From positions 1 to 64,000 of the forward strand of contig NZ_JAJHNP010000023.1 in assembly GCF_020819595.1 (NCBI RefSeq): a stretch of DNA of 64,000 bases. The letters run 5' to 3'. The stretch comes from Streptomyces barringtoniae (GTDB lineage Bacteria; Actinomycetota; Actinomycetes; Streptomycetales; Streptomycetaceae). Each line of letters opens with the position of its first letter. The stretch's first letter is position 1. Shown piece after piece: positions 35,343-44,250 of this stretch. The translations under genes and the position numbers were made by a program. The notes beneath the pieces are model-generated. The model did not search any database. It saw nothing but the letters and a program-made list of their open reading frames with translations, and was not told the origin of the DNA.

Positions 35343-35835
35343 TGTCGAGAAGGCCGGGCAGGTCCTGGAAGGCGTTCTGAAGGACGCCGAACTGGAGTGG
35401 GAGAGCCCCGAGCCCGGGAACTACGTGGTCAAGCTCCCCGGCACCCGCAAGCTCTCCACGACGGTCTCCTTCCTCGTGGGCCGCCACTCCCTGTCGCTCA
35501 ACGCCTTCGTCGTCCGCCACCCCGACGAGAACGAGGCGGGCGTCCACCGCTGGCTCCTCGAGCGCAACCTCAGGCTGTACGGCGTGAGTTACGCCGTCGA
35601 CAGCCTCGGCGACATCTACGTCACCGCCCGCCTGCCCCTCGCCTGCGTCACCCCCGACGAGATCGACCGCCTCCTCGGCCAGGTCCTGGAAGCGGCCGAC
35701 GGCGCCTTCAACACCCTCCTGGAACTGGGCTTCGCCTCCTCCATCCGCAAGGAGTACGCCTGGCGGGTGTCCCGCGGCGAGTCCACGCGCAACCTGGACG
35801 CGTTCAGGCACCTGATCGAGCGCCCGACGGACTGA
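35335..35835 (+). CDS. YbjN-domain protein
   Basis: This 166-residue soluble protein of the YbjN family has a type-III-secretion-chaperone-like fold, with the LEWESPEPGNYVVKLPG and LLERNLRLYGVSYAVDSLGDIYV blocks conserved in the actinobacterial group next to mshA. Its function is unknown; in enterobacteria YbjN relates to stress. It overlaps the end of mshA by eight bases and must be co-translated with it. Confidence 0.82.
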   Translation: MGDVEKAGQVLEGVLKDAELEWESPEPGNYVVKLPGTRKLSTTVSFLVGRHSLSLNAFVVRHPDENEAGVHRWLLERNLRLYGVSYAVDSLGDIYVTARLPLACVTPDEIDRLLGQVLEAADGAFNTLLELGFASSIRKEYAWRVSRGESTRNLDAFRHLIERPTD

Positions 35836-35907
35836 CGTACTGCACGACCCCTTCCCTCCACCCTGTGGGCAGTGGCATGCTCACCGCCGACGCATTCCTG
35901 AACGTCG

Positions 35908-35927
35908 TTCATATGTATGAATATGAA
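35908..35927. promoter_or_regulatory. AT-rich palindrome upstream of the beta-helix gene
   Basis: TTCATAT (35908-35914) and ATATGAA (35921-35927) are perfect inverted arms around GTATGA; a tighter TTCATA-TG-TATGAA lies within. It sits 14 bases before the start of the secreted beta-helix gene and is strikingly AT-rich for this genome. A regulator such as the nearby AraC protein may bind it. Confidence 0.55.
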
Positions 35928-35940
35928 GGGGCGGGTGGAC

Positions 35941-37650
35941 ATGAGCAGCACGCACCTCACGAGACGGACCCTGCTGGCCGCCGCCACGGCCGTGGCGCTC
36001 GGTGCGACCGCGGCGACCGCGGCGACGACAACGGCCGAGGCTGCGGCGCGGACGGGTGACGCGGCGGACGGGGCGGCGACCGGACAGGGTGAAGTCCCGT
36101 CCGTCTGGGGGGAGTTCGTCCGCTCTCCGTTCACCCACCCCCAGATTCCCTACGTCGGCCGCGCCGGTCACCGCGCCGGAGCCGACCGCTTCCCCCGCCC
36201 CCGTCACTTCGCCGACGTCACCGAGTACGGCGCCGTACCCGACGGCACCACCGACTGCGCCCCCGCGATCAACCGTGCCATCGCCGCCGCCGGAAGGGCC
36301 GGCGGTGGCACGGTCACCATCCCGCCCGGCACCTTCCGCATCGACGACCTGATCCGCATCGGCGACTCGGGCGTCGTCCTGCGCGGGGCCGGCAGCGGCC
36401 GTACGACGCTGTACGCGACGAAGTCCCTCACCGAGCTGATCGGCGTCTACGGCTCCCGCTACGGCGGCGACAAGTCGGCGTGGTCCTGGGCCGGCGGGCT
36501 CATCTGGCTGGCGCCGAGGGCCCGTTGGGACTCCCTGGTGGCCGCGATCCGGTCCCGGGCCTGGCCCTTCGAGGGCTGGACCGGCAACAAGCGGGACGAG
36601 TGGGCGCCGCTGACGGCGGTGGAGCCGGCCCGGCGGGGCTCGTGGACGGTCACCGTCGCCGATCCGGAAGGGCTGCACCCCGGCCGCCTCGTCCTCCTCC
36701 GCCTCGCCGACGACCCCGCGCACACCCTCCTGCAGCACATGGCGGGCGGCGGCCCGGGACCGGCGGCGTACTACTGGGACGACAAGACCAAGCTGCTGTC
36801 GTACGTCCCCTACGAGTGGCCGGTGCGCGTCGCCCGCGTCCGTGGCCGCCGGATCACCCTCGAACGTCCCCTCCCGCTCGACGTACGCCCGGAGTGGAAC
36901 CCGCAACTGACCACCCACGTCCCCGAGTTGACCGGTGCGGGGGTCGAGGGGCTCACCCTGCGGGCGGTCGAGACCCCGCAGTCCCCGCACCTGCTCGACA
37001 AGGGCTACAACGGTGTGGTCCTGCAGTGCGCGTACGACTGCTGGGTGGACGACGTCACGGTGTCCGACGTGGACAACGGCTTCGGCCTCGTCGCCGCCTC
37101 CGCCTGCACCCTGCGCCGCACCCGGGTGGCCGGCCGCGGCTCGCACCACCCGTACTTCTGCCGAGAGGGCTCCCACGACAACCTGATCGAGGACTTCACC
37201 ATCGAACAGCGCACGGTCCCGGCCCCGCCGAACACCCAGCTCCACGGCATCAACGTCGAAGGACTCTCCTCCCACAACGTCTGGTCGCGCGGCGAGATGC
37301 AGATGGGCACCTTCGACAGCCACCGCGGCCTGCCCTTCGCCGACGTCCGCACGGACATCACGGTGAACAACAACGGCCGCCACGGCGGGGACGCCAGCGC
37401 GGGCCCGCTCTTCGGCGCCCGGTTCACCCACTGGAACATCAGGGTCACCAACGGCCGCGCGGGCCTGATGAAGATCGACGGCCTGGCCCCGTACTCGGCG
37501 ACCGTCGGCCTCGGCACGGTGACCGAGTTCGACCAGATCGACGTCCCCGACTTCGCCGGCGACCTGCACTCCCGCCTGGAGCTCTACGGCACGACGGACG
37601 CCGTACGCCCGCGCAATCTGTACGAGGCTCAGCGCGAGCTGCTGCGATAG
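35941..37650 (+). CDS. Tat-exported right-handed parallel beta-helix protein
   Basis: This 569-residue protein has a twin-arginine signal peptide (HLTRRTLLAAATAVALG, about residues 5-21, cleavage after an Ala-rich stretch near 38) and a pectate-lyase-superfamily beta-helix domain. FADVTEYGAVPDGTTDCAPAINRAI is the typical N-terminal cap of such polysaccharide-acting proteins, followed by GGGTVTIPPGTFRI. The middle contains many short strand repeats. The substrate is unknown, probably a plant or microbial polysaccharide. The ATG at 35941 gives the normal Tat signal; nearer in-frame ATGs upstream would only lengthen the n-region. Its 3' end overlaps the convergent AraC gene by 22 bases. Confidence 0.82.
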   Translation: MSSTHLTRRTLLAAATAVALGATAATAATTTAEAAARTGDAADGAATGQGEVPSVWGEFVRSPFTHPQIPYVGRAGHRAGADRFPRPRHFADVTEYGAVPDGTTDCAPAINRAIAAAGRAGGGTVTIPPGTFRIDDLIRIGDSGVVLRGAGSGRTTLYATKSLTELIGVYGSRYGGDKSAWSWAGGLIWLAPRARWDSLVAAIRSRAWPFEGWTGNKRDEWAPLTAVEPARRGSWTVTVADPEGLHPGRLVLLRLADDPAHTLLQHMAGGGPGPAAYYWDDKTKLLSYVPYEWPVRVARVRGRRITLERPLPLDVRPEWNPQLTTHVPELTGAGVEGLTLRAVETPQSPHLLDKGYNGVVLQCAYDCWVDDVTVSDVDNGFGLVAASACTLRRTRVAGRGSHHPYFCREGSHDNLIEDFTIEQRTVPAPPNTQLHGINVEGLSSHNVWSRGEMQMGTFDSHRGLPFADVRTDITVNNNGRHGGDASAGPLFGARFTHWNIRVTNGRAGLMKIDGLAPYSATVGLGTVTEFDQIDVPDFAGDLHSRLELYGTTDAVRPRNLYEAQRELLR

Positions 37651-38423
37651 CGCCCGGGGGGCACCCCGACCAGCTTCTTGAAGTGCCGGGTGAGATGGGC
37701 CTGGTCGTAGAACCCGGCGGCCGAGGCCACCTCGCCCGGCGCCAGCCCGTCCAGCAGCAGCCGCCGCGCCTGCCCGACCCGGCGCGACATCAGGTACCGG
37801 TGCGGGGCGATGCCGTACGCGCCGCTGAACGCCCGCACCAGATGGGCGGGATGGGCGTGCAGCAGGCGCGCCGCCTCCTCCAGCGAGAGACCGTCGACGA
37901 CCCGGGCGTCGAGCAGTTCCCGCAGCGAACGGGCGAGCACGGGATCTGGGCGGGGTGCCGGGCCGTCCGTCCGCCGCAGATGGCCGCGCAACCGCTCCCC
38001 GACGAGGGTCAGCCTGCTCTCCGCCTCCAGTTCGTCGCCGGGCCGCGCGAGGGCGGAGTGCAGCTGCCCGACGCGCAGCCGCAGCACCGGATCGCGCAGA
38101 TCGGGCGTGTCGACGGCCCGCCCGATGAGATCCTCGCCGAGCCGGCTGCTGTCGAGGTAGACCACGCGTTTGCGGAAGCCGTCCGGGGTGGCCGGGGAGC
38201 CGTTGTGCGGCACGTGCGGCGGGAGCAGCGTGACGGTGTCGTGCGGGGTGCCGTGTTCGTGCCGCTCCAGGTCGTACCGTACGGCGCCGTCGTCCACGAT
38301 GAGCAGCGTCCAGGCGTCGTGGACGTGCATCGGGTAGGCGTACTCGGTGAAGTGGGCGTGGAAGACCTCGGTGACGCCCGGCACACGGGGACGCCACGCG
38401 CTGACTTCCTGGCGGGCGGCCAT
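37629..38423 (-). CDS. AraC-family transcriptional regulator
   Basis: This 264-residue regulator has an N-terminal cupin ligand domain (about residues 1-150; HVHDAWTLLIVDDG and LLPPHVPHNG) and a C-terminal double helix-turn-helix (about 165-262; LSLEEAARLLHAHPAHLVRAF and GEVASAAGFYDQAHLTRHFKK). It is divergent from the DUF2000 gene (49 bases between starts) and convergent with the beta-helix gene. AraC proteins with DUF2000 neighbours are common. Its target is not known. Confidence 0.9.
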   Translation of the reverse strand: MAARQEVSAWRPRVPGVTEVFHAHFTEYAYPMHVHDAWTLLIVDDGAVRYDLERHEHGTPHDTVTLLPPHVPHNGSPATPDGFRKRVVYLDSSRLGEDLIGRAVDTPDLRDPVLRLRVGQLHSALARPGDELEAESRLTLVGERLRGHLRRTDGPAPRPDPVLARSLRELLDARVVDGLSLEEAARLLHAHPAHLVRAFSGAYGIAPHRYLMSRRVGQARRLLLDGLAPGEVASAAGFYDQAHLTRHFKKLVGVPPGRYRSSSR

Positions 38424-38472
38424 GCAAACAACGTACAAGACGGCGTCGTACGGCAGTCGGCAGTCTCGTTCC

Positions 38473-38898
38473 ATGAGCGCTGAACCCATCCGTTTCGACA
38501 CGAAGATCGCCGTGCTGCTGCGCGAGGACCTGGAGCCCTGGCAGCGGCTCAACGTCACCGCGTTCCTGGTCAGCGGCCTGGGCGCGACGGTCCCCGAGGT
38601 GATCGGCGAGCCCTACGAGGACGCGGACGGGGTGTCGTACCTGCCCATGTTCCGCCAGCCGGTGCTGGTCTTCGAGGGCTCGAAGGAGACCCTGAAGGCG
38701 GCCCACGGCAGGGCACTGGACCGCGCCCTGCCCCGGGCCGTCTTCACCTCGGACCTGTTCGCCACGGGCAACGACCGGGACAACCGCGCGGCGGTCCGCG
38801 CCGTCCCGGCGGCGGAGCTGGACCTGGTGGGGCTGGCGGTGTACGGCCCCCGCAACGGAGTGGACAAGGTCCTCAAGGACGCACGGATGCACCCCTGA
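38473..38898 (+). CDS. DUF2000-family protein
   Basis: This 141-residue protein has the DUF2000 pattern: FDTKIAVLLREDLEPWQRLNVTAF at the N-terminus and a conserved middle VSYLPMFRQPVLVFEG. The family resembles peptidyl-tRNA-hydrolase-2-like folds and is of unknown function. It is often encoded beside an AraC regulator, as here. The start at 38473 lies in a short divergent promoter region. Confidence 0.82.
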   Translation: MSAEPIRFDTKIAVLLREDLEPWQRLNVTAFLVSGLGATVPEVIGEPYEDADGVSYLPMFRQPVLVFEGSKETLKAAHGRALDRALPRAVFTSDLFATGNDRDNRAAVRAVPAAELDLVGLAVYGPRNGVDKVLKDARMHP

Positions 38899-38907
38899 GG
38901 CTCCTGG

Positions 38908-39387
38908 TCACGGTCGGTCGAACATGCCGGGCCGGTAGTCGCCGGCGGGCTGCTGGACGATGACGTTGACGCGGTTGTAGGCGTTGATCAGGGCGATCAG
39001 CGCGACGATCGCGGCCAGCTGGTCCTCGTCGTAGTGCTTGGCGGCGTTCGCCCAGACCTCGTCCGGGACGCCGCCGGCCGCGTCGGCGATGCGGGTGCCC
39101 TGCTCCGTCAGCTCCAGCGCGGCCCGCTCGGCCTCGCTGAACACCTTGGCCTCCCGCCAGGTCGCGACCAGATGCAGCCGCTGCGCCGTCTCCCCGGCGG
39201 CGGTGGCGTCCTTGGTGTGCATGTCGGTGCACATCGCGCACCCGTTGATCTGGCTGGCCCGGATCTTCACCAGCTCCTGCGTCGCGGCGGGCAGGGCGGA
39301 GTCCGAGACGATCTTCCCCGCCGAGTTGATGTGCTTGAAGAACTTGCCGGTGACCGGGTTGGTGAAGAGGTTCAGACGAGCGTCCAT
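38908..39387 (-). CDS. AhpD-like carboxymuconolactone decarboxylase family protein
   Basis: This 159-residue AhpD-fold protein has the redox-active CxxC in GCAMCTDMHTKDA (about residue 50), the motif E-x-x-L-V-K-I-R-A-S-Q-I-N before it, and a conserved C-terminal helix LIALINAYNRVNV. It is likely a peroxidase or thiol reductase paired with mycothiol or lipoamide chemistry, which is an inference. It is convergent with the DUF2000 gene. Confidence 0.87.
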   Translation of the reverse strand: MDARLNLFTNPVTGKFFKHINSAGKIVSDSALPAATQELVKIRASQINGCAMCTDMHTKDATAAGETAQRLHLVATWREAKVFSEAERAALELTEQGTRIADAAGGVPDEVWANAAKHYDEDQLAAIVALIALINAYNRVNVIVQQPAGDYRPGMFDRP

Positions 39388-39916
39388 GGTGTCCTCCCGT
39401 GTGGTCTGCGCGTGGTTTCCGATGGCTGCACCTCACTGACGCATCGCTCCGGGGAGATGTGACGGGGCCGAGTGTGACCTGGGTCACCGGCTGGGCGGGG
39501 TGGGCTCGCCCCGGCGCCTGCCGGGAGCCCGGCCCGGGGGCCGATTTCATCCGTGAACCGAATCTGCACAGCGCGTCCGCAACCGTGGGTCTGGCGGATT
39601 CCGTTGGTGTGGACTTGTCCTGGTCGGCGCGGACATGGCAAGAGCTGTGCCCCGCCTGTACGGCGCCGCATGTGGAGGAACTGGCCCCAACGCGTGACCG
39701 TACCCGCACGGATGAGTCACCTGCCGGAGCCAACTGGACCGGAGGGAGCGGTGGTTGACTGGATGCCCGGCAGGCTCCGTGGTTTGATCGCTCGCACCGC
39801 CGGGATTGCGCCAGGTGTCCTGAAAGGGATGGCGCACGCCTGCGGCCGCGGCCCGCCGTCTGTCCCCAGGGGGGCCGCTTCCCCTTGTGGACCACCATGC
39901 GAAGGGCAGTTTCACC
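39388..39916. other. Intergenic region before the double-glycine peptide gene
   Basis: No gene is supported in these 529 bases. Frames in both directions are broken or poorly biased. The 3' part has GGGCAG as a possible ribosome site seven bases before the ATG of the peptide gene. Confidence 0.55.
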
Positions 39917-40126
39917 ATGAACGCCGCTCCCCAGATCCAGACTCTCGAGATCACCGACGCCGAGCTCGACACCGTCTCCGGTGGCCTGAGCCCCGAGGCC
40001 AGCCTCACCGCCGACTCCACCACCCTGAGCAGCGCCGACGCGCTGTCCCAGCTCGGCGCCGTCCAGGGCCAGGTGCTGGGCGCCCTCGGCCAGCCCCACC
40101 AGATCGGCGTCAACCTCGCCTTCTGA
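39917..40126 (+). CDS. Double-glycine-leader peptide precursor
   Basis: This 69-residue peptide has a typical double-glycine leader: MNAAPQIQTLEITDAELDTVSGG, of which ELDTVSGG is the classic processing site, leaving a 46-residue core. The core (starting LSPEASL) has Ser/Thr, Gly and Gln but no Cys, so lanthionine rings cannot form. Some databases would call it a type A2 lanthipeptide on the leader alone. No C39-peptidase transporter, LanM or other modification enzyme lies nearby in the window, so it is an orphan. Function is unknown: a bacteriocin or a signal. Confidence 0.65.
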   Translation: MNAAPQIQTLEITDAELDTVSGGLSPEASLTADSTTLSSADALSQLGAVQGQVLGALGQPHQIGVNLAF

Positions 40127-40161
40127 GAGTTCTGAGCGCTCCGATCGTTCCGATCGCTGCA

Positions 40162-40201
40162 CGAGCCCCCTGCCGGTGGAGAACTCCCGGTGGGGGGCTC
40201 G
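40162..40201 (+). terminator. Terminator after the double-glycine peptide gene
   Basis: CGAGCCCCCTGCCGG (40162-40176) pairs with CCGGTGGGGGGCTCG (40187-40201) apart from two central mismatches, giving a strong GC-rich hairpin. Confidence 0.6.
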
Positions 40202-40352
40202 GTCATATCCCGGCGTCTCCCCGGCCGGGGGCTCCGACACGGTCGGCGCCATGTGCGCCGCCTGTTCGAGTGCTTGTGTGCACGACACCGCATCTCGCAC
40301 CGGGGCCGGCGGCATACCTGTGGCGACCGCAAACCGACCGAAGGAGACGCTT

Positions 40353-40598
40353 ATGCGTGCACGTACCGTGCTGGCCGCCATCGCTCTGGCCGGAACCGTT
40401 CTGCTCGGAGGCGCGGCCCAGGCCCTCGCCGACGACAACGACGACATGGGGAACGTCGGAGGGACGAGCAGCGTCGGAGGTGATTTCGGGAACACCTCCC
40501 ACGGCTCGTCCGATCCCGGCCAGGGCATGTCTCCCGGCCAGGGCTCGTCCGGTTTCGGCAAGGTCGGATCCATTTTCGATCGGACCGACGGCAGCTGA
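40353..40598 (+). CDS. Small secreted Gly/Ser-rich protein
   Basis: This 81-residue protein has a clear signal peptide (MRARTVLAAIALAGTVLLGG, cleavage near ALA-DD) and a mature part of about 55 residues rich in Gly, Ser and Asp (GGDFGNTSHGSSDPGQG). GGAGACG precedes the ATG. No family is recognised; Streptomyces encode many such small exported proteins. Confidence 0.7.
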   Translation: MRARTVLAAIALAGTVLLGGAAQALADDNDDMGNVGGTSSVGGDFGNTSHGSSDPGQGMSPGQGSSGFGKVGSIFDRTDGS

Positions 40599-40688
40599 CG
40601 GCGGCGTCGTGCCCCACTTCCCGCCCCGTCCTGTGATGTTCTCGGCGCGGGGCGGGGAGTGGCCGGGTTTCGGCAGGGGACGACTCTC

Positions 40689-41942
40689 TCAGGCGGTACG
40701 GACCTCGGGCCCGGTGTCCGCCCGCGGGGACGTCATCGCCGGGCTCTCCTTCGGCAGCCCCCGCATGAGCACCCCGTACCCCGCCCCCGCGACCGTCCCC
40801 ACCACCGCGCACATTCCCCACAGCCACTCCGCGCCCCAGCGGTCGATCACCGCGCCGGACATCAGCGGGGCGACCAGCGCGGCGACGGACCAGGACAGCG
40901 TGTACACGCCCTGGTAGCGGCCGCGCCCGTGCACGGGGGACAGCCGGACCACGAGTCCGGTCTGGGTCGGGGCGTTGACGATCTCGGCGAGGGTCCAGAC
41001 GCACACGGTGACCATGAAGACGCCGACCGAGCCGGCGAAGGCCGTGAGCCCGAAGCCGTAGCCGGCGAGCAGCGAGGAGACGACCAGCAGGGTGCGCGGG
41101 TCGCGGTGCTCGATGAACCGGGTGACCGGGATCTGCAGGGCGACGATCAGGATGCCGTTGACGGCGATGGCGACGCCGTAGTCGGCGGGCGAGAACCCGG
41201 CCCGCCCCATGGCCACCGGCAGTCCCACGGACCCCTGCTGGAAGACGAGGGCGACCAGGAAGGACAGCCCGACGACGGCCATGTACCGCCCGTCCCGCAG
41301 CACGGTGCCGAGACCGACGGCGCCGTCCTTCTCCTTCACGTGTGCCGTCGGCCGGGACTCCGGCACCTTGAGGAAGACGACGAGCGCGCAGGCCAGGGTC
41401 ATCCCGGCCTCGATGAGGAAGCCGGCGAGATAGCTGAACTCGGCGATGAACCCGGCGGCCATGGAGGAGACGGCGAACCCGAGGTTGATGGCCCAGTAGT
41501 TGAGGGAGAAGGCCCGCACCCGGTCCTCGGGCCGGACGATGTCGGCCATCATCGCCTGTACGGCGGGCCGCGAGGCGTTGGAGGCCATGCCGACGAGGAA
41601 GGCGACCGCGGCGATGGCGACGGGGCCCGTCATGAAGCCGAGCACCGCGACGGAGACGGCCGTGGCCGACTGGGCGATGAGCAGGGTCGGCCGCCTGCCG
41701 AGCCGGTCGGCCATCACCCCGCCGCCCAGCGAGGAGACGACGCCGCCCAGCCCGTGCAGCGAGGCGACGAGACCGGCGTAGGAGGCGGAGTAGCCGCGGT
41801 CGAGGGTGAGGTAGAGGGCCATGAAGGTGGCCACGAAGGCGCCGAGCCGGTTGACGAGGGTGCTGGTCCACAGCCACCAGAACTCACGGGGTAGCCCGGA
41901 GACGCTCTCCCGGGCGGCACGTCGGAGACGGGTGGCGAACAT
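40689..41942 (-). CDS. MFS transporter
   Basis: This 417-residue membrane protein has about 12 transmembrane segments and the MFS loop motif GGGVMADRLGRRPTLL between helices 2 and 3 (about residues 70-85). Near the middle, a soluble loop (KVPESRPTAHVKEKDG) separates the two six-helix halves. It is of the drug-proton antiporter type, but the substrate is unknown. The start MFATRLRR at 41942 is used. It is divergent from gpmA. Confidence 0.85.
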   Translation of the reverse strand: MFATRLRRAARESVSGLPREFWWLWTSTLVNRLGAFVATFMALYLTLDRGYSASYAGLVASLHGLGGVVSSLGGGVMADRLGRRPTLLIAQSATAVSVAVLGFMTGPVAIAAVAFLVGMASNASRPAVQAMMADIVRPEDRVRAFSLNYWAINLGFAVSSMAAGFIAEFSYLAGFLIEAGMTLACALVVFLKVPESRPTAHVKEKDGAVGLGTVLRDGRYMAVVGLSFLVALVFQQGSVGLPVAMGRAGFSPADYGVAIAVNGILIVALQIPVTRFIEHRDPRTLLVVSSLLAGYGFGLTAFAGSVGVFMVTVCVWTLAEIVNAPTQTGLVVRLSPVHGRGRYQGVYTLSWSVAALVAPLMSGAVIDRWGAEWLWGMCAVVGTVAGAGYGVLMRGLPKESPAMTSPRADTGPEVRTA

Positions 41943-42093
41943 GACAAGACCCCCAGTGGTAAGTGGCTCGCGCGGCAAGCACAACTTACAGACGGGGATC
42001 TTCCGCCGGCCACTCAATTAACAGATGCCGTGGGCGGTCCACCCACCGGTCGGCCGGGACGGTGCTCCGAACGCGTGGATTACGCTCTGACTC

Positions 42094-42855
42094 ATGGCCG
42101 ACGCACCGTACAAGCTGATCCTCCTCCGCCACGGCGAGAGCGAGTGGAACGCGAAGAACCTGTTCACCGGCTGGGTGGACGTCAACCTCAACGAGAAGGG
42201 CGAGAAGGAGGCAGTCCGCGGTGGCGAGCTCCTGAAGGACGCCGACCTCCTCCCCGACGTGGTCCACACGTCCCTCCAGAAGCGCGCGATCCGCACGGCC
42301 CAGCTGGCCCTCGAGGCCGCGGACCGCCACTGGATCCCGGTCCACCGCAGCTGGCGCCTGAACGAACGCCACTACGGCGCCCTCCAGGGCAAGGACAAGG
42401 CGGCCACGCTGGCCGAGTTCGGCGAGGAGCAGTTCATGCTCTGGCGCCGCTCGTACGACACCCCGCCGCCCCCGCTCGCGGACGACTCGGAGTTCTCCCA
42501 GTTCGACGACCCGCGCTACGCCACGCTCCCGCCCGAGCTGCGCCCGAAGACGGAGTGCCTGAAGGACGTCGTCCACCGGATGCTTCCGTACTGGTTCGAC
42601 GACATCGTCCCCGACCTCCTGGCCGGCCGCACGGTCCTGGTCGCGGCCCACGGCAACTCGCTGCGCGCCCTGGTCAAGCACCTGGACGGCATCTCCGACG
42701 CCGACATCGCGGGCCTGAACATCCCGACGGGCATCCCGCTGTACTACGAGCTGGACGAGAACTTCAAGCCGGTCACCGCCGGCGGCAAGTACCTCGACCC
42801 CGAGGCGGCCGCAGCGGCGATCGAGGCGGTCAAGAACCAGGGCAAGAAGAAGTAG
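42094..42855 (+). CDS. gpmA: 2,3-bisphosphoglycerate-dependent phosphoglycerate mutase
   Basis: This 253-residue cytosolic glycolytic enzyme interconverts 3- and 2-phosphoglycerate. The catalytic motif LLRHGESEWNAKNLFTGWVDV (phosphohistidine near residue 11) and the second histidine in VLVAAHGNSLRAL (about residue 184) are present, as are LNERHYG and PTGIPLYYEL. The length is that of the bacterial dimeric form, and the C-terminal Lys-rich tail (QGKKK) is typical of actinobacteria. Confidence 0.95.
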   Translation: MADAPYKLILLRHGESEWNAKNLFTGWVDVNLNEKGEKEAVRGGELLKDADLLPDVVHTSLQKRAIRTAQLALEAADRHWIPVHRSWRLNERHYGALQGKDKAATLAEFGEEQFMLWRRSYDTPPPPLADDSEFSQFDDPRYATLPPELRPKTECLKDVVHRMLPYWFDDIVPDLLAGRTVLVAAHGNSLRALVKHLDGISDADIAGLNIPTGIPLYYELDENFKPVTAGGKYLDPEAAAAAIEAVKNQGKKK

Positions 42856-42867
42856 GTCACGTGATCC

Positions 42868-42908
42868 TGCCCCTGGTCTGCGTTTTCGACGCAGGCCAGG
42901 GGCATTTT
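42868..42908 (+). terminator. Terminator after gpmA
   Basis: TGCCCCTGGTCTGCG (42868-42882) pairs with CGCAGGCCAGGGGCA (42890-42904) with one G-U pair, followed by TTTT, giving a canonical intrinsic terminator that may also serve the convergent VOC gene. Confidence 0.85.
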
Positions 42909-42924
42909 CACGGCCTGGGCACTC

Positions 42925-43353
42925 TCAGTCGATGCAGAACTCGTTGCCCTCGATGTCCAGCATCGGGATGCACGCATCATTGCCGTCGTACAGCGTTCGC
43001 ACATGTACGGCCCCGAGCGGGACCAGCCGCGCGCACTCGGCCTCGAGTGCGGCGAGGCGCTCTGCACCCACGAGTCCGGTGCCGACCCGCACGTCAAGGT
43101 GTACCCGGTTCTTGGCGGCCTTCCCTTCGGGGACGCGCTGGAAGTACAGTCGCGGACCCACGCCTGAGGGGTCGATGCAGGCGAACCACGCGTCCTGCTG
43201 CTCGGGTGGCTGCGAGCGCTTGAAATCGTCCCACGTGGCAAAACCCTCGGGCGGCGGCGGTACGACGTACCCCAGCACCTCGCACCAGAAGCGGGCGAGG
43301 CGCTCCGGTTCTGCGCAGTCGAAGGTGACCTGGAACTTCTTGATCGACGTCAC
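42925..43353 (-). CDS. VOC (glyoxalase/bleomycin-resistance) superfamily protein
   Basis: This 142-residue protein has the two-module VOC layout: FDCAEPERLARFWCEVLGY at the N-terminus, PRLYFQRVPEGKAAKNRVHLDV in the middle and MLDIEGNEFCID at the end. The putative metal positions (His in RVHLD, Glu in the last strand) are present. A GTG start at 43353 is used. The substrate is unknown. Confidence 0.82.
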   Translation of the reverse strand: MTSIKKFQVTFDCAEPERLARFWCEVLGYVVPPPPEGFATWDDFKRSQPPEQQDAWFACIDPSGVGPRLYFQRVPEGKAAKNRVHLDVRVGTGLVGAERLAALEAECARLVPLGAVHVRTLYDGNDACIPMLDIEGNEFCID

Positions 43354-43466
43354 CGGGCCACCGTATTGGCGCGTGCTCTTCAACGAAACCCCCCAGGGTG
43401 CCGGCCCCCTGCCTGCGGGTTCGTGTCGGCAGGGGTGCCGGTTGCCGGGCGGGTCGCCGGTTGGGG

Positions 43467-44060
43467 TCAGGACAGCTTCCATTCGCCGGTCTGGTCGGCC
43501 ATTCCGGAGTCCATGGTGAACTGCACGGTGGCCGCCTTGGAGGTCTTGGGGACTTCGAAGACGAGCCACCCCAACGCCTTGGCGCCGGGCTTCAGCCTCA
43601 CGTCGCTGGACATGGAGGGGCCCGCGGTGATGTCGGCGAAGGTGGTTTCGAACTGCTGGCCGTCGGCGTCGGTGATCTGGGCACCGTTGCCGGGGCTGTC
43701 GGTGTAGGTCGCGGTACCCGTGTTGACCAGCTTGAACTGGACGCCGACGAACCGCTTGCCGGAGTCGGGCGTGGTGAACTCGTCGCTGGACTTCGCCGGG
43801 TCGGCGACCTTGACGACGGTGACGTCGAGCTTGCTGCCGTCCTCCATGCCCTTGAGCGAGATGGTGTCGCCGGCCTTGGCGACATCGGGTGCGGCGGTCT
43901 TCTTGGCGGCCGGCTTCTTGCCGCCGGGCTTGCTCGCCGACGTCTTGGGCTTGTTCGTGACGGTGCCGCCGTCGCCGGATTTGCAGGCGGTGAGGCCGAG
44001 TGCGGCGATGCCGGCAGCGGCGACGGTGGCGACGATTCTGATGCGGGTGCGGTTGTACAA
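43467..44060 (-). CDS. DUF4352-type lipoprotein
   Basis: This 197-residue protein begins with an unusual TTG start (GGGGGGATC-TTG) and has a lipoprotein signal with lipobox LTAC near residue 23. A Lys/Ala/Pro-rich linker (KPGGKKPAAKKTAAPDV) and a DUF4352-like immunoglobulin-fold domain follow (about 60-197; FVGVQFKLVNTGTATYTDSP and GWLVFEVPKTSK). Such lipoproteins are extracellular and of unknown function. Weak support exists for a longer frame upstream. Confidence 0.75.
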   Translation of the reverse strand: MYNRTRIRIVATVAAAGIAALGLTACKSGDGGTVTNKPKTSASKPGGKKPAAKKTAAPDVAKAGDTISLKGMEDGSKLDVTVVKVADPAKSSDEFTTPDSGKRFVGVQFKLVNTGTATYTDSPGNGAQITDADGQQFETTFADITAGPSMSSDVRLKPGAKALGWLVFEVPKTSKAATVQFTMDSGMADQTGEWKLS

Positions 44061-44250
44061 GATCCCCCCAGGGTTCTGTGGATTGCATGTGGAGGACCCG
44101 TGAAGGGCTTGCATGGTTGCACGCCACATCGAAAAAAGTTCGGGGCTTGGAGCAACCCGGTAGGTGCATTCGTCGTCCGGGGTGTGCATGCGCACCGCTG
44201 CCCGGGCCTGAGGCTGGGCTCAGGTCCGGGCAGGGCTCTGGAGGTGCTGC

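Noticed and set aside
35881..38892. A 1003-codon open frame on the minus strand
   Set aside because: It lies antisense to the Tat beta-helix gene and DUF2000 gene, is rich in Arg/Pro/Gly as expected from a GC-rich shadow, and matches no family.
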